Source of the DNA: Phycisphaerales bacterium
GTDB lineage: Bacteria > Planctomycetota > Phycisphaerae > Phycisphaerales > UBA5793
Assembly: GCA_020852515.1 (NCBI GenBank)
Contig: JADZAS010000030.1
Span: 158,031-222,030, forward strand
Length of the DNA stretch: 64,000 bases
Reading direction: 5' to 3'
The notes under the pieces were generated by a model, which did not search any database, was not told where the DNA came from, and saw nothing but the letters and a program-made list of their open reading frames with translations. Shown here in pieces: positions 51,316 through 60,092 of the stretch (within the stretch, counting starts at the first letter, position 1; each line of letters starts with the position of its first letter). A program made the position numbers and the translations under genes.

Positions 51316-52614
51316 ATGACTCAAAAACCAATCCGCGGTGGTTCCCTGCCCGCTCGCGCCGCAGTGCTGGCGCTCCTGCTGGCTGCCGTGCCCGCCGGGT
51401 GCATCTCGCATTCCACAGGGCTGATGGATGAGCCGCCGCGGCCCAAAGCCAAAGTGACGCTCACCGCCAGCCAGTTCCACGATCCGCAGGCGGTCGCCAC
51501 GCACGCCGGGCCGGCGCCCGCCACCACTGGCCAATCAAACGGCGCCCCGACCGGACCAAACGGCGCCCAGCCCGTCGGAGCGGAAGCGACGCCCGCCGGT
51601 ACTGCGCCCGGCAATGCCGCGGCAGATCCGAATCACCAGTCTGACACCGTACCCGCCGTCGTCAGCCATGCGGGTCTGGTCGGGCAGGTGAACGGCCGGC
51701 CGATCTACGTTTCCGAATTCTTCGCACCGATCGAAAACGAACTGCGCATCCTCGGCCGAGACAAGACGCGCGAGGAATTCATCATCGGCGCGTACGACGT
51801 CATCCAGCGCCGGCTCGCCGAACTGATCAAGAACGAACTCATCTACGCCGAAGCCCAATCGGCCTTGACGGAAAACGAAAGAGTCGGCCTCACCTATTTT
51901 CTTCAGCAACTCGAAGGCGACCTGACGCGTGACAACGGCCGTGGGGCGGCTGACCGGCGCTTCCGCGAGCAGAAGGGCCTGGGCGTCGATGAAATCATCG
52001 AACTCGAACGCCGCCGGCAACTCATCCGCTATAAGGTCCAGTCGGAGATCGAGAAACGCGTCATCATCTCCTGGCGCGATGTGCAGCGCTACTACCGCGA
52101 CCACCAGGCCGAGTTCAATCCGCCGGCTTCGATCCAACTGCGCCTGCTTGCCGTGGCCGCCGATGACGCGGCGCTGCGGGCCGAGATCGAGAAATCGCTC
52201 GCCGACGGCTACCTCTTCAGTTCGCTCGCCGAGCAGTACAGCACCATCCTCGCCAGCCGCGGCGGCCTCATGGAGCCGACCCTGCTCAGCAGCGGTCTGG
52301 CCGACACGGCCCTGACCGCCTGGCCGCAGGTTGATGCGATCGCCCGCACGCTGCAAACGGGCGAATACGGCGGGCCCGTCGTCGGCGGCGGACGCGCCAT
52401 CTGGGTCTACGTCGAGAATCACTCCGACGGCGCCGGCCGCTCGCTCTACGACGTGCAACTCGAAATCCAGAAGAAGCTCTACGACGAGCGCTACCGCGAG
52501 GAGGAGAGGAAGTATCTCGCAGACCTCTTCGCGCGCGGCAACATGGACGATTTCGACAACATGGCCATCCTCCTGCTCGACATCGCCATGCAGCGCTGGG
52601 CCGCGCCGGAGTAA
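51316..52614 (+). CDS. SurA/PpiD-like lipoprotein foldase
   Basis: The 432-residue protein has a lipoprotein signal (AAVLALLLAAVPAGCIS, lipobox PAGC), a Pro/Gly/Ala-rich linker, then a SurA_N-like region (LVGQVNGRPIYVSEFFAPIE, then LAELIKNELIYAEAQ) and a parvulin-like region (WRDVQRYYRDHQAEFNPPAS...LEQYSTIL). The parvulin core is weak: the FxxxAxxxS pattern is partly kept (FSSLAEQYSTILASRGG). It likely chaperones envelope proteins; isomerase activity is uncertain. GGGAG lies about nine bases upstream of ATG 51316. It overlaps the yraN start by one base (TAATG). Confidence 0.75.
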   Translation: MTQKPIRGGSLPARAAVLALLLAAVPAGCISHSTGLMDEPPRPKAKVTLTASQFHDPQAVATHAGPAPATTGQSNGAPTGPNGAQPVGAEATPAGTAPGNAAADPNHQSDTVPAVVSHAGLVGQVNGRPIYVSEFFAPIENELRILGRDKTREEFIIGAYDVIQRRLAELIKNELIYAEAQSALTENERVGLTYFLQQLEGDLTRDNGRGAADRRFREQKGLGVDEIIELERRRQLIRYKVQSEIEKRVIISWRDVQRYYRDHQAEFNPPASIQLRLLAVAADDAALRAEIEKSLADGYLFSSLAEQYSTILASRGGLMEPTLLSSGLADTALTAWPQVDAIARTLQTGEYGGPVVGGGRAIWVYVENHSDGAGRSLYDVQLEIQKKLYDERYREEERKYLADLFARGNMDDFDNMAILLLDIAMQRWAAPE

Positions 52615-53039
52615 TGGCGCTCGGCTCATGGCTCGCTGGGCGCTGGCGCTCGCTACGTCTTCGGGGCCGCCTCGATCCGCGCCATGACCTCGGCCGGCGC
52701 GGCGAAGACCTCGCCGCCGCTCACCTTGCATCGCTGGGCCTGCGCTGCATCGAACGCAACGTCCGCCTCGGCGCCGGCGAGATCGATCTCATCTGCGAAG
52801 CGGCCGACCGCACGGTCGTATTCGTCGAGGTCAAGACGCGCACGGGCGATGTCTATCGAGGCGAACTCGCCATCAACCGCGACAAGCGCCGCCGGCTGAT
52901 CCGGCTCGCTCAGATGATCGCGCGAAAGCGGCGCTGGCTCGACCGGCGGCTGCGCATCGACGTGGTCGTCATTGTCTGGCGGGACCAGGGCGAGCCGATC
53001 ATCCGCCACCACCCCGGCGCGGTTACGCTGGATGGCTAG
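52614..53039 (+). CDS. yraN: UPF0102 (YraN) nuclease-fold protein
   Basis: The 141-residue protein is a UPF0102 member. LGRRGEDLAAAHLASLGLRC and RNVRLGAGEIDLICE carry the E and D-x(n) metal positions, then VVFVEVKTRTGDVYR carries the E-x-K of a Holliday-junction-resolvase-like fold, and RIDVVVIVW follows. The usual start is reached after ~25 residues, so a shorter start is possible. It begins at the last base of the preceding stop codon (TAATG), so it is translationally coupled. Confidence 0.92.
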   Translation: MALGSWLAGRWRSLRLRGRLDPRHDLGRRGEDLAAAHLASLGLRCIERNVRLGAGEIDLICEAADRTVVFVEVKTRTGDVYRGELAINRDKRRRLIRLAQMIARKRRWLDRRLRIDVVVIVWRDQGEPIIRHHPGAVTLDG

Positions 53040-53090
53040 GGCGGCTTTGCCGAAGTGCCGCGCCGCCGCGCCGCGCTATCCTGAAAGCGC

Positions 53091-53951
53091 ATGCAGGCCA
53101 CCGAAGATGTGAACCAGGATCCCGCAGTGTCCGGACACGCGATTCCCGACCGCCAGCCCTGGTACCGCGGCAAGCCGCTGCGGCGGCTGCAGGGCCTTGT
53201 CGGCGCCGTCGTGCACGACCACCCCCACCGCAACCTCTTCATCACCGCCATGCCCAAGTCCGGCAGCACCTGGCTGGCCCGCATGGTTGCATCCATCCCG
53301 GGTTACCGCGAGTGGGCCCCGCCGTACATCACCGAAACCGACCACACGCTGCGGCCCGAGTCGCTCCGGCAGCCGCCGGTGGGCTACACGGTCACCAAAC
53401 TGCACAGCCGGCCGACGCCCGAGCACCTCGCGCTGCTCAACGGGCTGCAGCGACCCTACGTCATTCTCTTCCGCGACCTGCGCGATGCGGCAGTGAGCGG
53501 CTATTTCTTCCTGCGCGGCGTGTACGGGCACGAGTCAGCCGCGGCGTATCGCGGCCTGGACGTGGAGGAAGGCATATCGCGGTGGATGGATGAAAAACTC
53601 GCCGATCGCGTGCAGTGGATCGACGGCTGGCTCGCTGGTCGGGATGTCAAGTGGGGGCTTGTCATGCGCTACGAAGACCTGCTGCGCGACCCGCTCGAAG
53701 GTTTCCAGGGCATCTGCGACCACTTCGAAGTGAACCTCTCCACAGCGCAGTTGCGCCGGATCGTGCAGCGCCATTCATTCCAGCGCGCCACCGGCCGTGC
53801 GCCCGGCCAGGCCGATGACCAGTCATTCAACCGCAAGGGCATTGCCGGCGACTGGGTGAACCACTTCACGCCGGCGCTCAAAGAGAAATTCAAATCGATT
53901 GCCGGCGACGCCCTCGTGCGCTTCGGCTACGAAAAGCGCAGCGACTGGTAA
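53091..53951 (+). CDS. Sulfotransferase
   Basis: The 286-residue protein binds PAPS. The 5'-phosphosulfate loop is FITAMPKSGSTWLARM (about 50-65). The 3'-phosphate region is VILFRDLRDAAVSGYFFLRG, and NRKGIAGDWVNHFTPAL is the C-terminal RKGxxGDWK-type motif with N in place of K. MRYEDLLRDP precedes it. It should transfer sulfate to a sugar or other hydroxyl. It is convergent with a second sulfotransferase gene. Confidence 0.9.
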   Translation: MQATEDVNQDPAVSGHAIPDRQPWYRGKPLRRLQGLVGAVVHDHPHRNLFITAMPKSGSTWLARMVASIPGYREWAPPYITETDHTLRPESLRQPPVGYTVTKLHSRPTPEHLALLNGLQRPYVILFRDLRDAAVSGYFFLRGVYGHESAAAYRGLDVEEGISRWMDEKLADRVQWIDGWLAGRDVKWGLVMRYEDLLRDPLEGFQGICDHFEVNLSTAQLRRIVQRHSFQRATGRAPGQADDQSFNRKGIAGDWVNHFTPALKEKFKSIAGDALVRFGYEKRSDW

Positions 53952-53991
53952 GCGCAGCGCGCCGCCGCTTGCGGTTTCGCGACGAATCGCT

Positions 53992-54927
53992 TCACCCTCC
54001 CAGATTCCGCCGCGTCTTGCGCACCGCGTGGCTCGCCGCATCCACCGTCATCCAGAGCGGATGATGCCGCCGCCAGCCCGACACCGGCTGGTAGCCGAGT
54101 CTCACCATCATCGGCCCGGCGAGGCGCTCGACCAGCGCGATCTGCCGCGGCGAAAGTTGCCCGCGGTATCGCCCGATCGAGGCGCCGCTGAGCGGCTGCT
54201 GCGTGCCGCCTTTCCACGCCGCCTCGCGCTCGTGGAACCCCCTCGAGCCGCGCTCGTGGAAGCGCAGCATCTCGGGCTCAAACGATTCGCCGAGAAACGC
54301 GCACACGCGCCGCAACTGCTCCTCCGGCTGCTCGACCAGCGTCTCGAATCGCACGCCGGTGTATGACGCGGCGGGCAGTTCAGCACTGAGCCGCAGATGC
54401 TCATCGAGGATCTTGCGCCAGTTGCGCGCCTGGTCGCGCACGGATCCGGTGGTCCATTCCATGCCGCGCATGGAGGCGACCACATCGCGCGGGTCGCGGT
54501 AGATGTGGATGATCTTGCCCTGCGGAAACACCTCGAGAATGCGCCGCACGCACCTGCAGTGCAGCGGGCTCTTCTCGCCGATGCGCGCTTTGCCGCTTCG
54601 CGATCGCCATGCGCTGAGGATGCTCAGAAACAGCGCCCGCGCGCTGCGATCGCCCGCGCGCATCGTCGACTCGACTTCGGCCCGCTCCAGGCCCAGGTCC
54701 AGCCAGTCCTGCGAGGCGAAATAGTCGCCCAGCCAGGCGTCGAAGCGGTCGGCGGGCAGCGGGTCGCCGCCGAACTGGGCCGGGTCGTGCCGCTGGAAAA
54801 ACTTGGTCTCGGGCGGGATTCCCAGCCGCGAATGGCTCGTGAGCATCGCCTGCAGCAGCGTCGTCCCGCTGCGGCCGGTGCCGACGATGAAAAACGGCTC
54901 GCTTTCCCACTGGCCCGCGTGCGACAT
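53992..54927 (-). CDS. Sulfotransferase (Sulfotransfer_3-like)
   Basis: The 311-residue protein has the P-loop-like FIVGTGRSGTTLLQAML at ~12-28, KIIHIYRDPRDVVASMRG for the 3'-phosphate, and VRFETLVEQPEEQLRRVCAFLG. It is a distinct subfamily from its convergent neighbour. ATG 54927 lies 7 nt after a perfect TATAAT on this strand, which suggests a leaderless transcript; in-frame ATG 54936 overlaps that hexamer. It is divergent from a glycosyltransferase gene. Confidence 0.88.
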   Translation of the reverse strand: MSHAGQWESEPFFIVGTGRSGTTLLQAMLTSHSRLGIPPETKFFQRHDPAQFGGDPLPADRFDAWLGDYFASQDWLDLGLERAEVESTMRAGDRSARALFLSILSAWRSRSGKARIGEKSPLHCRCVRRILEVFPQGKIIHIYRDPRDVVASMRGMEWTTGSVRDQARNWRKILDEHLRLSAELPAASYTGVRFETLVEQPEEQLRRVCAFLGESFEPEMLRFHERGSRGFHEREAAWKGGTQQPLSGASIGRYRGQLSPRQIALVERLAGPMMVRLGYQPVSGWRRHHPLWMTVDAASHAVRKTRRNLGG

Positions 54928-54934
54928 GGATGTC

Positions 54935-54940
54935 ATTATA
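54935..54940 (-). promoter_or_regulatory. Consensus -10 box (TATAAT) of the sulfotransferase gene
   Basis: A perfect TATAAT on the minus strand ends 7 nt before ATG 54927, so the expected start of transcription would fall at or next to the start codon. No good -35 box is seen 16-18 nt upstream, which lowers confidence. Confidence 0.35.
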
Positions 54941-54985
54941 GATGGGAGCACCTTCGCCTCATCGGCTCCCGCCGGCCCACCGTCC

Positions 54986-55984
54986 ATGCCCAACATTGAA
55001 CATGCCGAGTCTCCGACGATCACGGCGCACCCCGACGGGGCGCTGCTCGCCGTGGTGCCGGCCTACAACGCGCAGGAGTTCGTGGCCAACGCCATCGGCT
55101 GCCTGCTGGCCGATGCGTGCATCAAGACCATCATCGTCGTCAACGACGGCTCGACCGACGCGACGCGCGATTGCATCGAGCAGTGCCGCGCCGAGTTGCC
55201 CGACCCGGGGCGCGTGATCCTGATCGACCAGCCCAACGCCGGCGTCTCCGCCGCGCGCAATCGCGGCATCGAGCAAGCGCTGCAACTCGACGTCGGCAGG
55301 CAGGTTGTCTTTCTCGACGCCGATGACACGTGGTTTGCACATTCCGGTTCGGTCGTGCACGAACGCTTCGCGGCCTGCCCGGAGGCGGCGCTGCTGGTCG
55401 CGGCGCGAATGGAGATCTATCCCGGGACGCACAAGGCGGCCCGGTGCAACGCGCCCCATTCCCCGTGGACCAACGCCCCGATGACCGATCGCGCCATCGT
55501 CTTTGAACCGGTCGCGTTCTTTGGCGCATCGGGCCTGTGCGTGGCCCGCCGCGTGCTCGAAGCAGGCGTGCGCTTCGATCGCGAATTCCAGGTCGGCGAG
55601 GACCGCGACTTCGCCTGCCGGGCCCTCGAACACGGGCCGCTGCTCGTTTCGGCGGATCCGCTTTTGACGGTGCGCCTCTTCGAAACCGCCCAGCGGCGCA
55701 ACCTGACGGGCGCTGCGAACATGGAGCGATGGCTCAGCGATCATCTGCGTCTCGTGCAGAAGCACCGCGATGTGCCCGGCGCCGATGATCGCCTGCGCCG
55801 ACAGACGGACTGGCTCCTCAACCACGCGCTGCGCCTCTCGGTGCGCCACGGCATGGAACTCGTGGGTGAGCAGATGTGGAGCCGGTACGCGGCGCTCTAT
55901 CGCGAGATGGGCTGGCGTCGGCCGTGGAAGGTCATCCGCCGCCGCATCCTCCCGGCATCCGTGATGCGCCTGTTCGACCGGTGA
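54986..55984 (+). CDS. Family 2 glycosyltransferase
   Basis: The 332-residue protein has the GT-A core: LLAVVPAYNAQEFVANAIGC, IIVVNDGSTDATRD, NAGVSAARNRGIE, and the DXD motif FLDADDTW. The C-terminal ~100 residues are basic and end in RRRILPASVMRLFDR. ATG 54986 is chosen as the first Met before the core; the upstream part of the open frame overlaps the divergent sulfotransferase. The neighbouring genes suggest a sulfated glycan; this is inference. Confidence 0.87.
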   Translation: MPNIEHAESPTITAHPDGALLAVVPAYNAQEFVANAIGCLLADACIKTIIVVNDGSTDATRDCIEQCRAELPDPGRVILIDQPNAGVSAARNRGIEQALQLDVGRQVVFLDADDTWFAHSGSVVHERFAACPEAALLVAARMEIYPGTHKAARCNAPHSPWTNAPMTDRAIVFEPVAFFGASGLCVARRVLEAGVRFDREFQVGEDRDFACRALEHGPLLVSADPLLTVRLFETAQRRNLTGAANMERWLSDHLRLVQKHRDVPGADDRLRRQTDWLLNHALRLSVRHGMELVGEQMWSRYAALYREMGWRRPWKVIRRRILPASVMRLFDR

Positions 55985-56026
55985 GTTAATCCGCGCGCAG
56001 GCCGCCGCAGTACCAAGCGGCTCACC

Positions 56027-56051
56027 AAAAAGGCGCCCAGTACTTTTTTTT
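56027..56051. terminator. Degenerate AAAAGG-family hairpin between convergent genes
   Basis: AAAAAGGCGCCCAGTACT followed by a T-run is a diverged member of the 14613/17790/33281 repeat family, with several mismatches in the stem. It sits between two convergent glycosyltransferase genes and has the T-run on the plus strand. Confidence 0.4.
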
Positions 56052-57276
56052 ACTCGGGCTGGTCTTCGATGCGGTAGGTCAGCGACGCCCATTCGATGGT
56101 GCGGCCTTTTCTCAGGTCGGCCGCGGCGTCGGCGAAGATCCGCGCCACGTGCATGCACCCCAGCGGGAAGCGCCAGATGCTCATCCGCGGCGCGCCCTGC
56201 ATGCCATACGCCCTGACCAGCGCCGCCACCTGTACTGCCGCCGCAGCCAGCGAAAGCCCCACCAGGCTCCACGCGAGCGGCGGGTTGCTGCGCATCAGCG
56301 CCATACCCAGCCCGAGTGCCGCCGCCTGAACCACCGGACCCGCCGCCAGGGTCCGCAGCCGCCAGACGTGCCCCTGCAGCCGGGCCGCGTTGCGATTGGC
56401 CGCCTCGACGAAGATGCGCGTCCACCCGCGCTCGAACTCCTCGGGCGTCTCGTACATGCGCACGGTGAAGAGTTCCTCCGCCAGCACCAGCCCCATTCGA
56501 TGCCCCTTGAAGTCCAGCCGGCGAGCAAAGCGCAGGTCCTCGAGAATGGCGTCGCGAATGTGTTCGTGCGTGCCGATCGACTCGTAGACCGAGGCGCGAA
56601 AGAGCATGAACTGTCCGTTGGCGAACGGCCGCCTGCCGGGGCGGTCGTTGCGATTGGCCCGGTGGATCGGAAACATCTTCATGAGCGACATCGCCGCGAC
56701 GGGCTGGTGCGTGAGTTCGAAGTCGCGCGAGCAGGTCAGGGTTCCGAGCAGGCTGAGGAAGTCGAGGCGATGCTCGGTGGCGACGCCCATCGCCGCGCGA
56801 ATGAGGTCCGGATGGAACGTCGTATCCGCATCGGCGAAGAGCAGCCACTGCCCGCGCGCCGCCTTGGCGCCCGTCCACGAGGCGTGGCACTTGCCCGACC
56901 AGCCCGCCGGACACTGGCTGATTTCCACCAACCGCACCGCGCCGGCCGACTCCTGAGTGTGGCGCTTGACGATCGCCGCAGTGCCGTCCGTGCACCGGTC
57001 GGCGGCGATGATGATTTCCAGCGCTGGATACCGGCTCGCGCGCAAGGTCTGCAGCGCGTGCTCGATGAACTGCTCTTCGTTGTGCGCCGGGATGACCACG
57101 CTCACCAGCGGCCAGCCGCCTTCGGGCACGCTCGCCTTCAGACCCGCCCGCACGCGCGGCATGGCTGTGTTGGCCAGGTGGATGATCCACATCGCCATCG
57201 ACCAGTAAGCCGCCAGCCCCATGCACGCGATCGCCAGAATCCAGCCAAGGGTGATCGTGACGGCGTTCGAGGGCAT
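56050..57276 (-). CDS. Family 2 glycosyltransferase, HpnB-like
   Basis: The 408-residue protein has an N-terminal TM (LGWILAIACMGLAAYWSMAMW), the GT-A motifs VSVVIPAHNEEQFI and IIAADRCTDGT, the GWSGKCHASWTGA segment, ADADTTF as the DXD motif, and RRPFANGQFMLFR, typical of HpnB/CrtQ-type transferases. The C-terminus has two further TM segments. HpnB acts in hopanoid-type lipid pathways; no hpn genes are nearby, so the product is uncertain. Confidence 0.83.
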   Translation of the reverse strand: MPSNAVTITLGWILAIACMGLAAYWSMAMWIIHLANTAMPRVRAGLKASVPEGGWPLVSVVIPAHNEEQFIEHALQTLRASRYPALEIIIAADRCTDGTAAIVKRHTQESAGAVRLVEISQCPAGWSGKCHASWTGAKAARGQWLLFADADTTFHPDLIRAAMGVATEHRLDFLSLLGTLTCSRDFELTHQPVAAMSLMKMFPIHRANRNDRPGRRPFANGQFMLFRASVYESIGTHEHIRDAILEDLRFARRLDFKGHRMGLVLAEELFTVRMYETPEEFERGWTRIFVEAANRNAARLQGHVWRLRTLAAGPVVQAAALGLGMALMRSNPPLAWSLVGLSLAAAAVQVAALVRAYGMQGAPRMSIWRFPLGCMHVARIFADAAADLRKGRTIEWASLTYRIEDQPE

Positions 57277-57329
57277 GGGCTGCTTTGCTCGGGACAGTTC
57301 GGCGGGAATCCTGACGTTATCATCATCGT

Positions 57330-58151
57330 ATGAGCCCGTCTCGATCAGAGAGCGACAGCCAGGGTTCGCGCGACCAGCCGCACGAAGAGCTCTACCTCTT
57401 CACCGTCGAGGCTATTCGCCAACTCGACCGCCTCGCCGTGGAGCACTACGGCCTGACGGGCGCGGTGCTCATGGAGAACGCGGCTCGGAGCGTAGCCGTC
57501 GAGGTGATGCGGCTGCTGCCTCCGCCTGCGGCCGGGCGGCGCGTGCTCATCTGTTGCGGCCCGGGCAACAACGGGGGCGACGGGCTGGCCCTGGCGCGAC
57601 ACCTGCACAATGAACACGTAAGTGCCGAGATCCTGCTCGCCTTCGATCGCGCCGCGACGAAACTTTCCGAAGAAGCGGCGATGAACCTGCGCGTCTGCGA
57701 GCGCATGGAACTGCCGATGACCCATGCGGCGACCAGCGATGCCGTGGACCAGTTCACCGCCTCGGTTGCCGCGCCCGATCTGATCGTCGATGCCCTGCTG
57801 GGCACGGGAGCCCGCTCGGCGCCGCGTCCGCCGCTCGATCGGCTCATCGATTGGATAAATGATTCGCCCGCGCCGGTGCTGAGCATCGACGTGCCCAGCG
57901 GGCTGGACGCGCAGAGCGGCTGCGCCGCCGCGGCGTGCGTGCAGGCGGATGTGACGGTCGCGCTGGTGGGCGTGAAATCGGGCTTTCTCGAACTTGACGC
58001 CCAGTCCTGGATCGGCGAGATTGTCATCGGCGACATCGGCTGCCCTCGCGAGCTTTGCGAGCGGCTGGGGCAGCGGCTGCACGCCGAGCCATATGAAGCC
58101 GATGAGCCGCACCGGCCGCGCCGAACCTCGCACCGGCCGCGCAGCCGGTGA
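57330..58151 (+). CDS. nnrE: NAD(P)H-hydrate epimerase (YjeF N-terminal domain)
   Basis: The 273-residue protein repairs damaged NAD(P)HX by epimerisation. Signature segments are YGLTGAVLMENAAR, VLICCGPGNNGGDGLALARHL (about 70-90) with the NNGGDG motif, LIVDALLGTG and VLSIDVPSGLDAQSG. There is no C-terminal dehydratase (kinase) domain, so the matching NnrD must be elsewhere. It has an N-terminal extension of ~20 polar residues and a basic tail. Confidence 0.93.
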   Translation: MSPSRSESDSQGSRDQPHEELYLFTVEAIRQLDRLAVEHYGLTGAVLMENAARSVAVEVMRLLPPPAAGRRVLICCGPGNNGGDGLALARHLHNEHVSAEILLAFDRAATKLSEEAAMNLRVCERMELPMTHAATSDAVDQFTASVAAPDLIVDALLGTGARSAPRPPLDRLIDWINDSPAPVLSIDVPSGLDAQSGCAAAACVQADVTVALVGVKSGFLELDAQSWIGEIVIGDIGCPRELCERLGQRLHAEPYEADEPHRPRRTSHRPRSR

Positions 58152-58240
58152 ACTCCAGCGGGTGAATGGGAAACCGCCGCGGCCCGGCCGCGAATAATCA
58201 GATGCTCCCGGCGGCGCCCGGCGGCCAGAGAGGACCAGCA

Positions 58241-59359
58241 GTGGCAGAGAACAAGCGGAGCGGCGTGTCCAACGGCCTGCTGGCGGTGATGCTCTTTGTT
58301 ATGGCCGGCTACATCGCCATCGACAAGGTGTGGCCGACCATCCGCGCGATGAACGCCAGACCGCGCGAGATCACGCCGCGCGGCGACCTCGCCGACGCCG
58401 AAAAGACCACCATCGACATCTTCAACGCCGCTTCGCCCTCGGTCGTGTTCATCACTAACGCCCAGCTCGCCCGCGACCGCATCACGCGCGACGTGATGTC
58501 GGTCCCGGCCGGCAGCGGCTCGGGGGTGATCTGGGATGACCTCGGCCACGTGCTGACCAACCTCCACGTCGTGGCCGGCGCCGATCAGCTCATCGTGACC
58601 CTCCCCGACCAGACGTCCTGGCAGGCCGACCTCGTGGGATGGTCAGAGCGCTACGACCTGGCCGTATTGCAGATGTCGGCGCCGGCGTCGTCGCTGCGGC
58701 CTATTCCCATCGGCGAGTCGGCCAACCTGCAGGTCGGGCAGACGGTCTTCGCCATCGGCAACCCGTTCGGCCTCGACCAGACGCTGACGACGGGCATCAT
58801 CAGCGCTCTGCACCGCGAGATTCCCGGCGAGAACGGCCGCGAGCTCCAAGACATGATCCAGACCGACGCCGCCATCAACCCCGGCAACTCCGGCGGGCCG
58901 CTGCTCGATTCGGCGGGCCGGCTCATCGGCGTCAACACCGCCATCTTCAGCCCGACGCGCACCAACCTGGGCATCGGCTTTGCCACGCCTGTGGATGTCA
59001 TCAACGAAGTCGTGCCTCAACTCATCGCGCACGGCCGGGAGATCAAGCCTTACCTCGGCGTCTATCTCGATGAATACGTTTCGGCGCGCCTGGGCATCGA
59101 GGGAGTGATGATCGTCACCGTACTGCCCGAATCGCCGGCCGACAAGGCCGGGCTGCAGCCGGCGCGGATCGTGCAGGGGCGGCTGGATCCGGGCGACATC
59201 ATTCTCGCCATCGACGGCACGGCCACGCCCAACCGGCGCGCGCTCGAGGCCATCATCGACCGCCATGATGTCGGCGATCGCATCGAACTCACCATCAATC
59301 GCGACGGCCGCGAGGCGACCATCGAAGTCCTCCTCGAAACGGCTCGACCGGCCCGCTGA
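58241..59359 (+). CDS. Membrane-anchored HtrA/DegS-type serine protease
   Basis: The 372-residue protein has one N-terminal TM (GLLAVMLFVMAGYIAIDKVW), a trypsin-like domain with H109 (LTNLHVVAG), D139 (ERYDLAVLQ) and S217 (INPGNSGGPL), and one PDZ domain near 275-372 (YLGVYLDEYV, then GLQPARIVQ). This is the DegS/HhoA-type layout, distinct from the two-PDZ secreted protease at 9541. GTG 58241 has GAGGA six bases upstream; the frame is open to ATG 58166. It stops 3 nt before the glycosylase gene. Confidence 0.93.
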   Translation: MAENKRSGVSNGLLAVMLFVMAGYIAIDKVWPTIRAMNARPREITPRGDLADAEKTTIDIFNAASPSVVFITNAQLARDRITRDVMSVPAGSGSGVIWDDLGHVLTNLHVVAGADQLIVTLPDQTSWQADLVGWSERYDLAVLQMSAPASSLRPIPIGESANLQVGQTVFAIGNPFGLDQTLTTGIISALHREIPGENGRELQDMIQTDAAINPGNSGGPLLDSAGRLIGVNTAIFSPTRTNLGIGFATPVDVINEVVPQLIAHGREIKPYLGVYLDEYVSARLGIEGVMIVTVLPESPADKAGLQPARIVQGRLDPGDIILAIDGTATPNRRALEAIIDRHDVGDRIELTINRDGREATIEVLLETARPAR

Positions 59360-59362
59360 GCC

Positions 59363-59983
59363 ATGCCGCGGCAGCACCAACTGCTCCGCGCCGACTTCGC
59401 CCGGCGGCAGGCGACGGTCGTGGCGCGCGATCTGCTCGGCCGTTTCATCGTGCGCATCTTCGAAGACGGCACGCGCATCGTTGCGCGCATCGTCGAGACC
59501 GAAGCCTACCTCGGCGGGCCCGATCGCGCCAGCCACGCGTGGAACGGCCGCCGCACGGTGCGCAATGAGTCGCTCTATCTGCCCGGCGGGCACTGGTATG
59601 TGTACTTCATCTACGGCATGCACTTCTGCCTCAACGTCGTGGCCGGCGAGACGGACACGGGCGGCGCGGCTCTCATCCGCGCCGCGGAAATCGTCGAAGG
59701 AGTCGAACTCGCGCAGGCGAATCGCGGCCTCAAGGGACCGCCGCGCCCCGCCGATCTCGCCGGCGGCCCGGGCAGACTCTGCAAGGCGCTCAAGATCGAC
59801 CGCACCTTCGACGGCCGGGCGGTCAACGATGCGCACCTGCATCTGGCAGCCGGCCGCCCGGTGCGCGATGCGGCCGTCGCCACCGGGCCGCGCATCGGTG
59901 TGGCCTACGCGGGCGAGGCAGCGCTCTGGCCGCTCCGCTTTGCCATTGCCGGGCATCCGGAGATGTCGCGGCCGCGGCTGTAG
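59363..59983 (+). CDS. mpg: 3-methyladenine DNA glycosylase (AAG/Mpg family)
   Basis: The 206-residue protein matches AAG: ARDLLGRFIVRIFEDG, then RIVETEAYLGGPDRASHAW with the catalytic Glu, then SLYLPGGHWYVYFIYGMHFC, then GAALIRAAEI and GGPGRLCKALKID. It removes alkylated purines from DNA. The start is 3 nt after the protease stop, so the two form an operon. Unlike some bacterial homologues it has a full-length core. Confidence 0.94.
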   Translation: MPRQHQLLRADFARRQATVVARDLLGRFIVRIFEDGTRIVARIVETEAYLGGPDRASHAWNGRRTVRNESLYLPGGHWYVYFIYGMHFCLNVVAGETDTGGAALIRAAEIVEGVELAQANRGLKGPPRPADLAGGPGRLCKALKIDRTFDGRAVNDAHLHLAAGRPVRDAAVATGPRIGVAYAGEAALWPLRFAIAGHPEMSRPRL

Positions 59984-60092
59984 AATCCACGGGCTTTCTC
60001 CATTTTCGCGCCAGTTCGAGGTCGATTCCCCGGATATGTCATGGAACCGCGCTGCACCTCGGCGGGTACATATCGCCGAGAGGAGTCTTCCT

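Noticed and set aside
54959..57226. 755-codon minus-strand frame
   Set aside because: It is a shadow overlapping two glycosyltransferase genes, with Arg-rich low-complexity translation.
53091..57276. Secondary-metabolite gene cluster
   Set aside because: The sulfotransferase and glycosyltransferase genes are on mixed strands without PKS, NRPS or terpene core genes; surface-glycan modification is a simpler reading.
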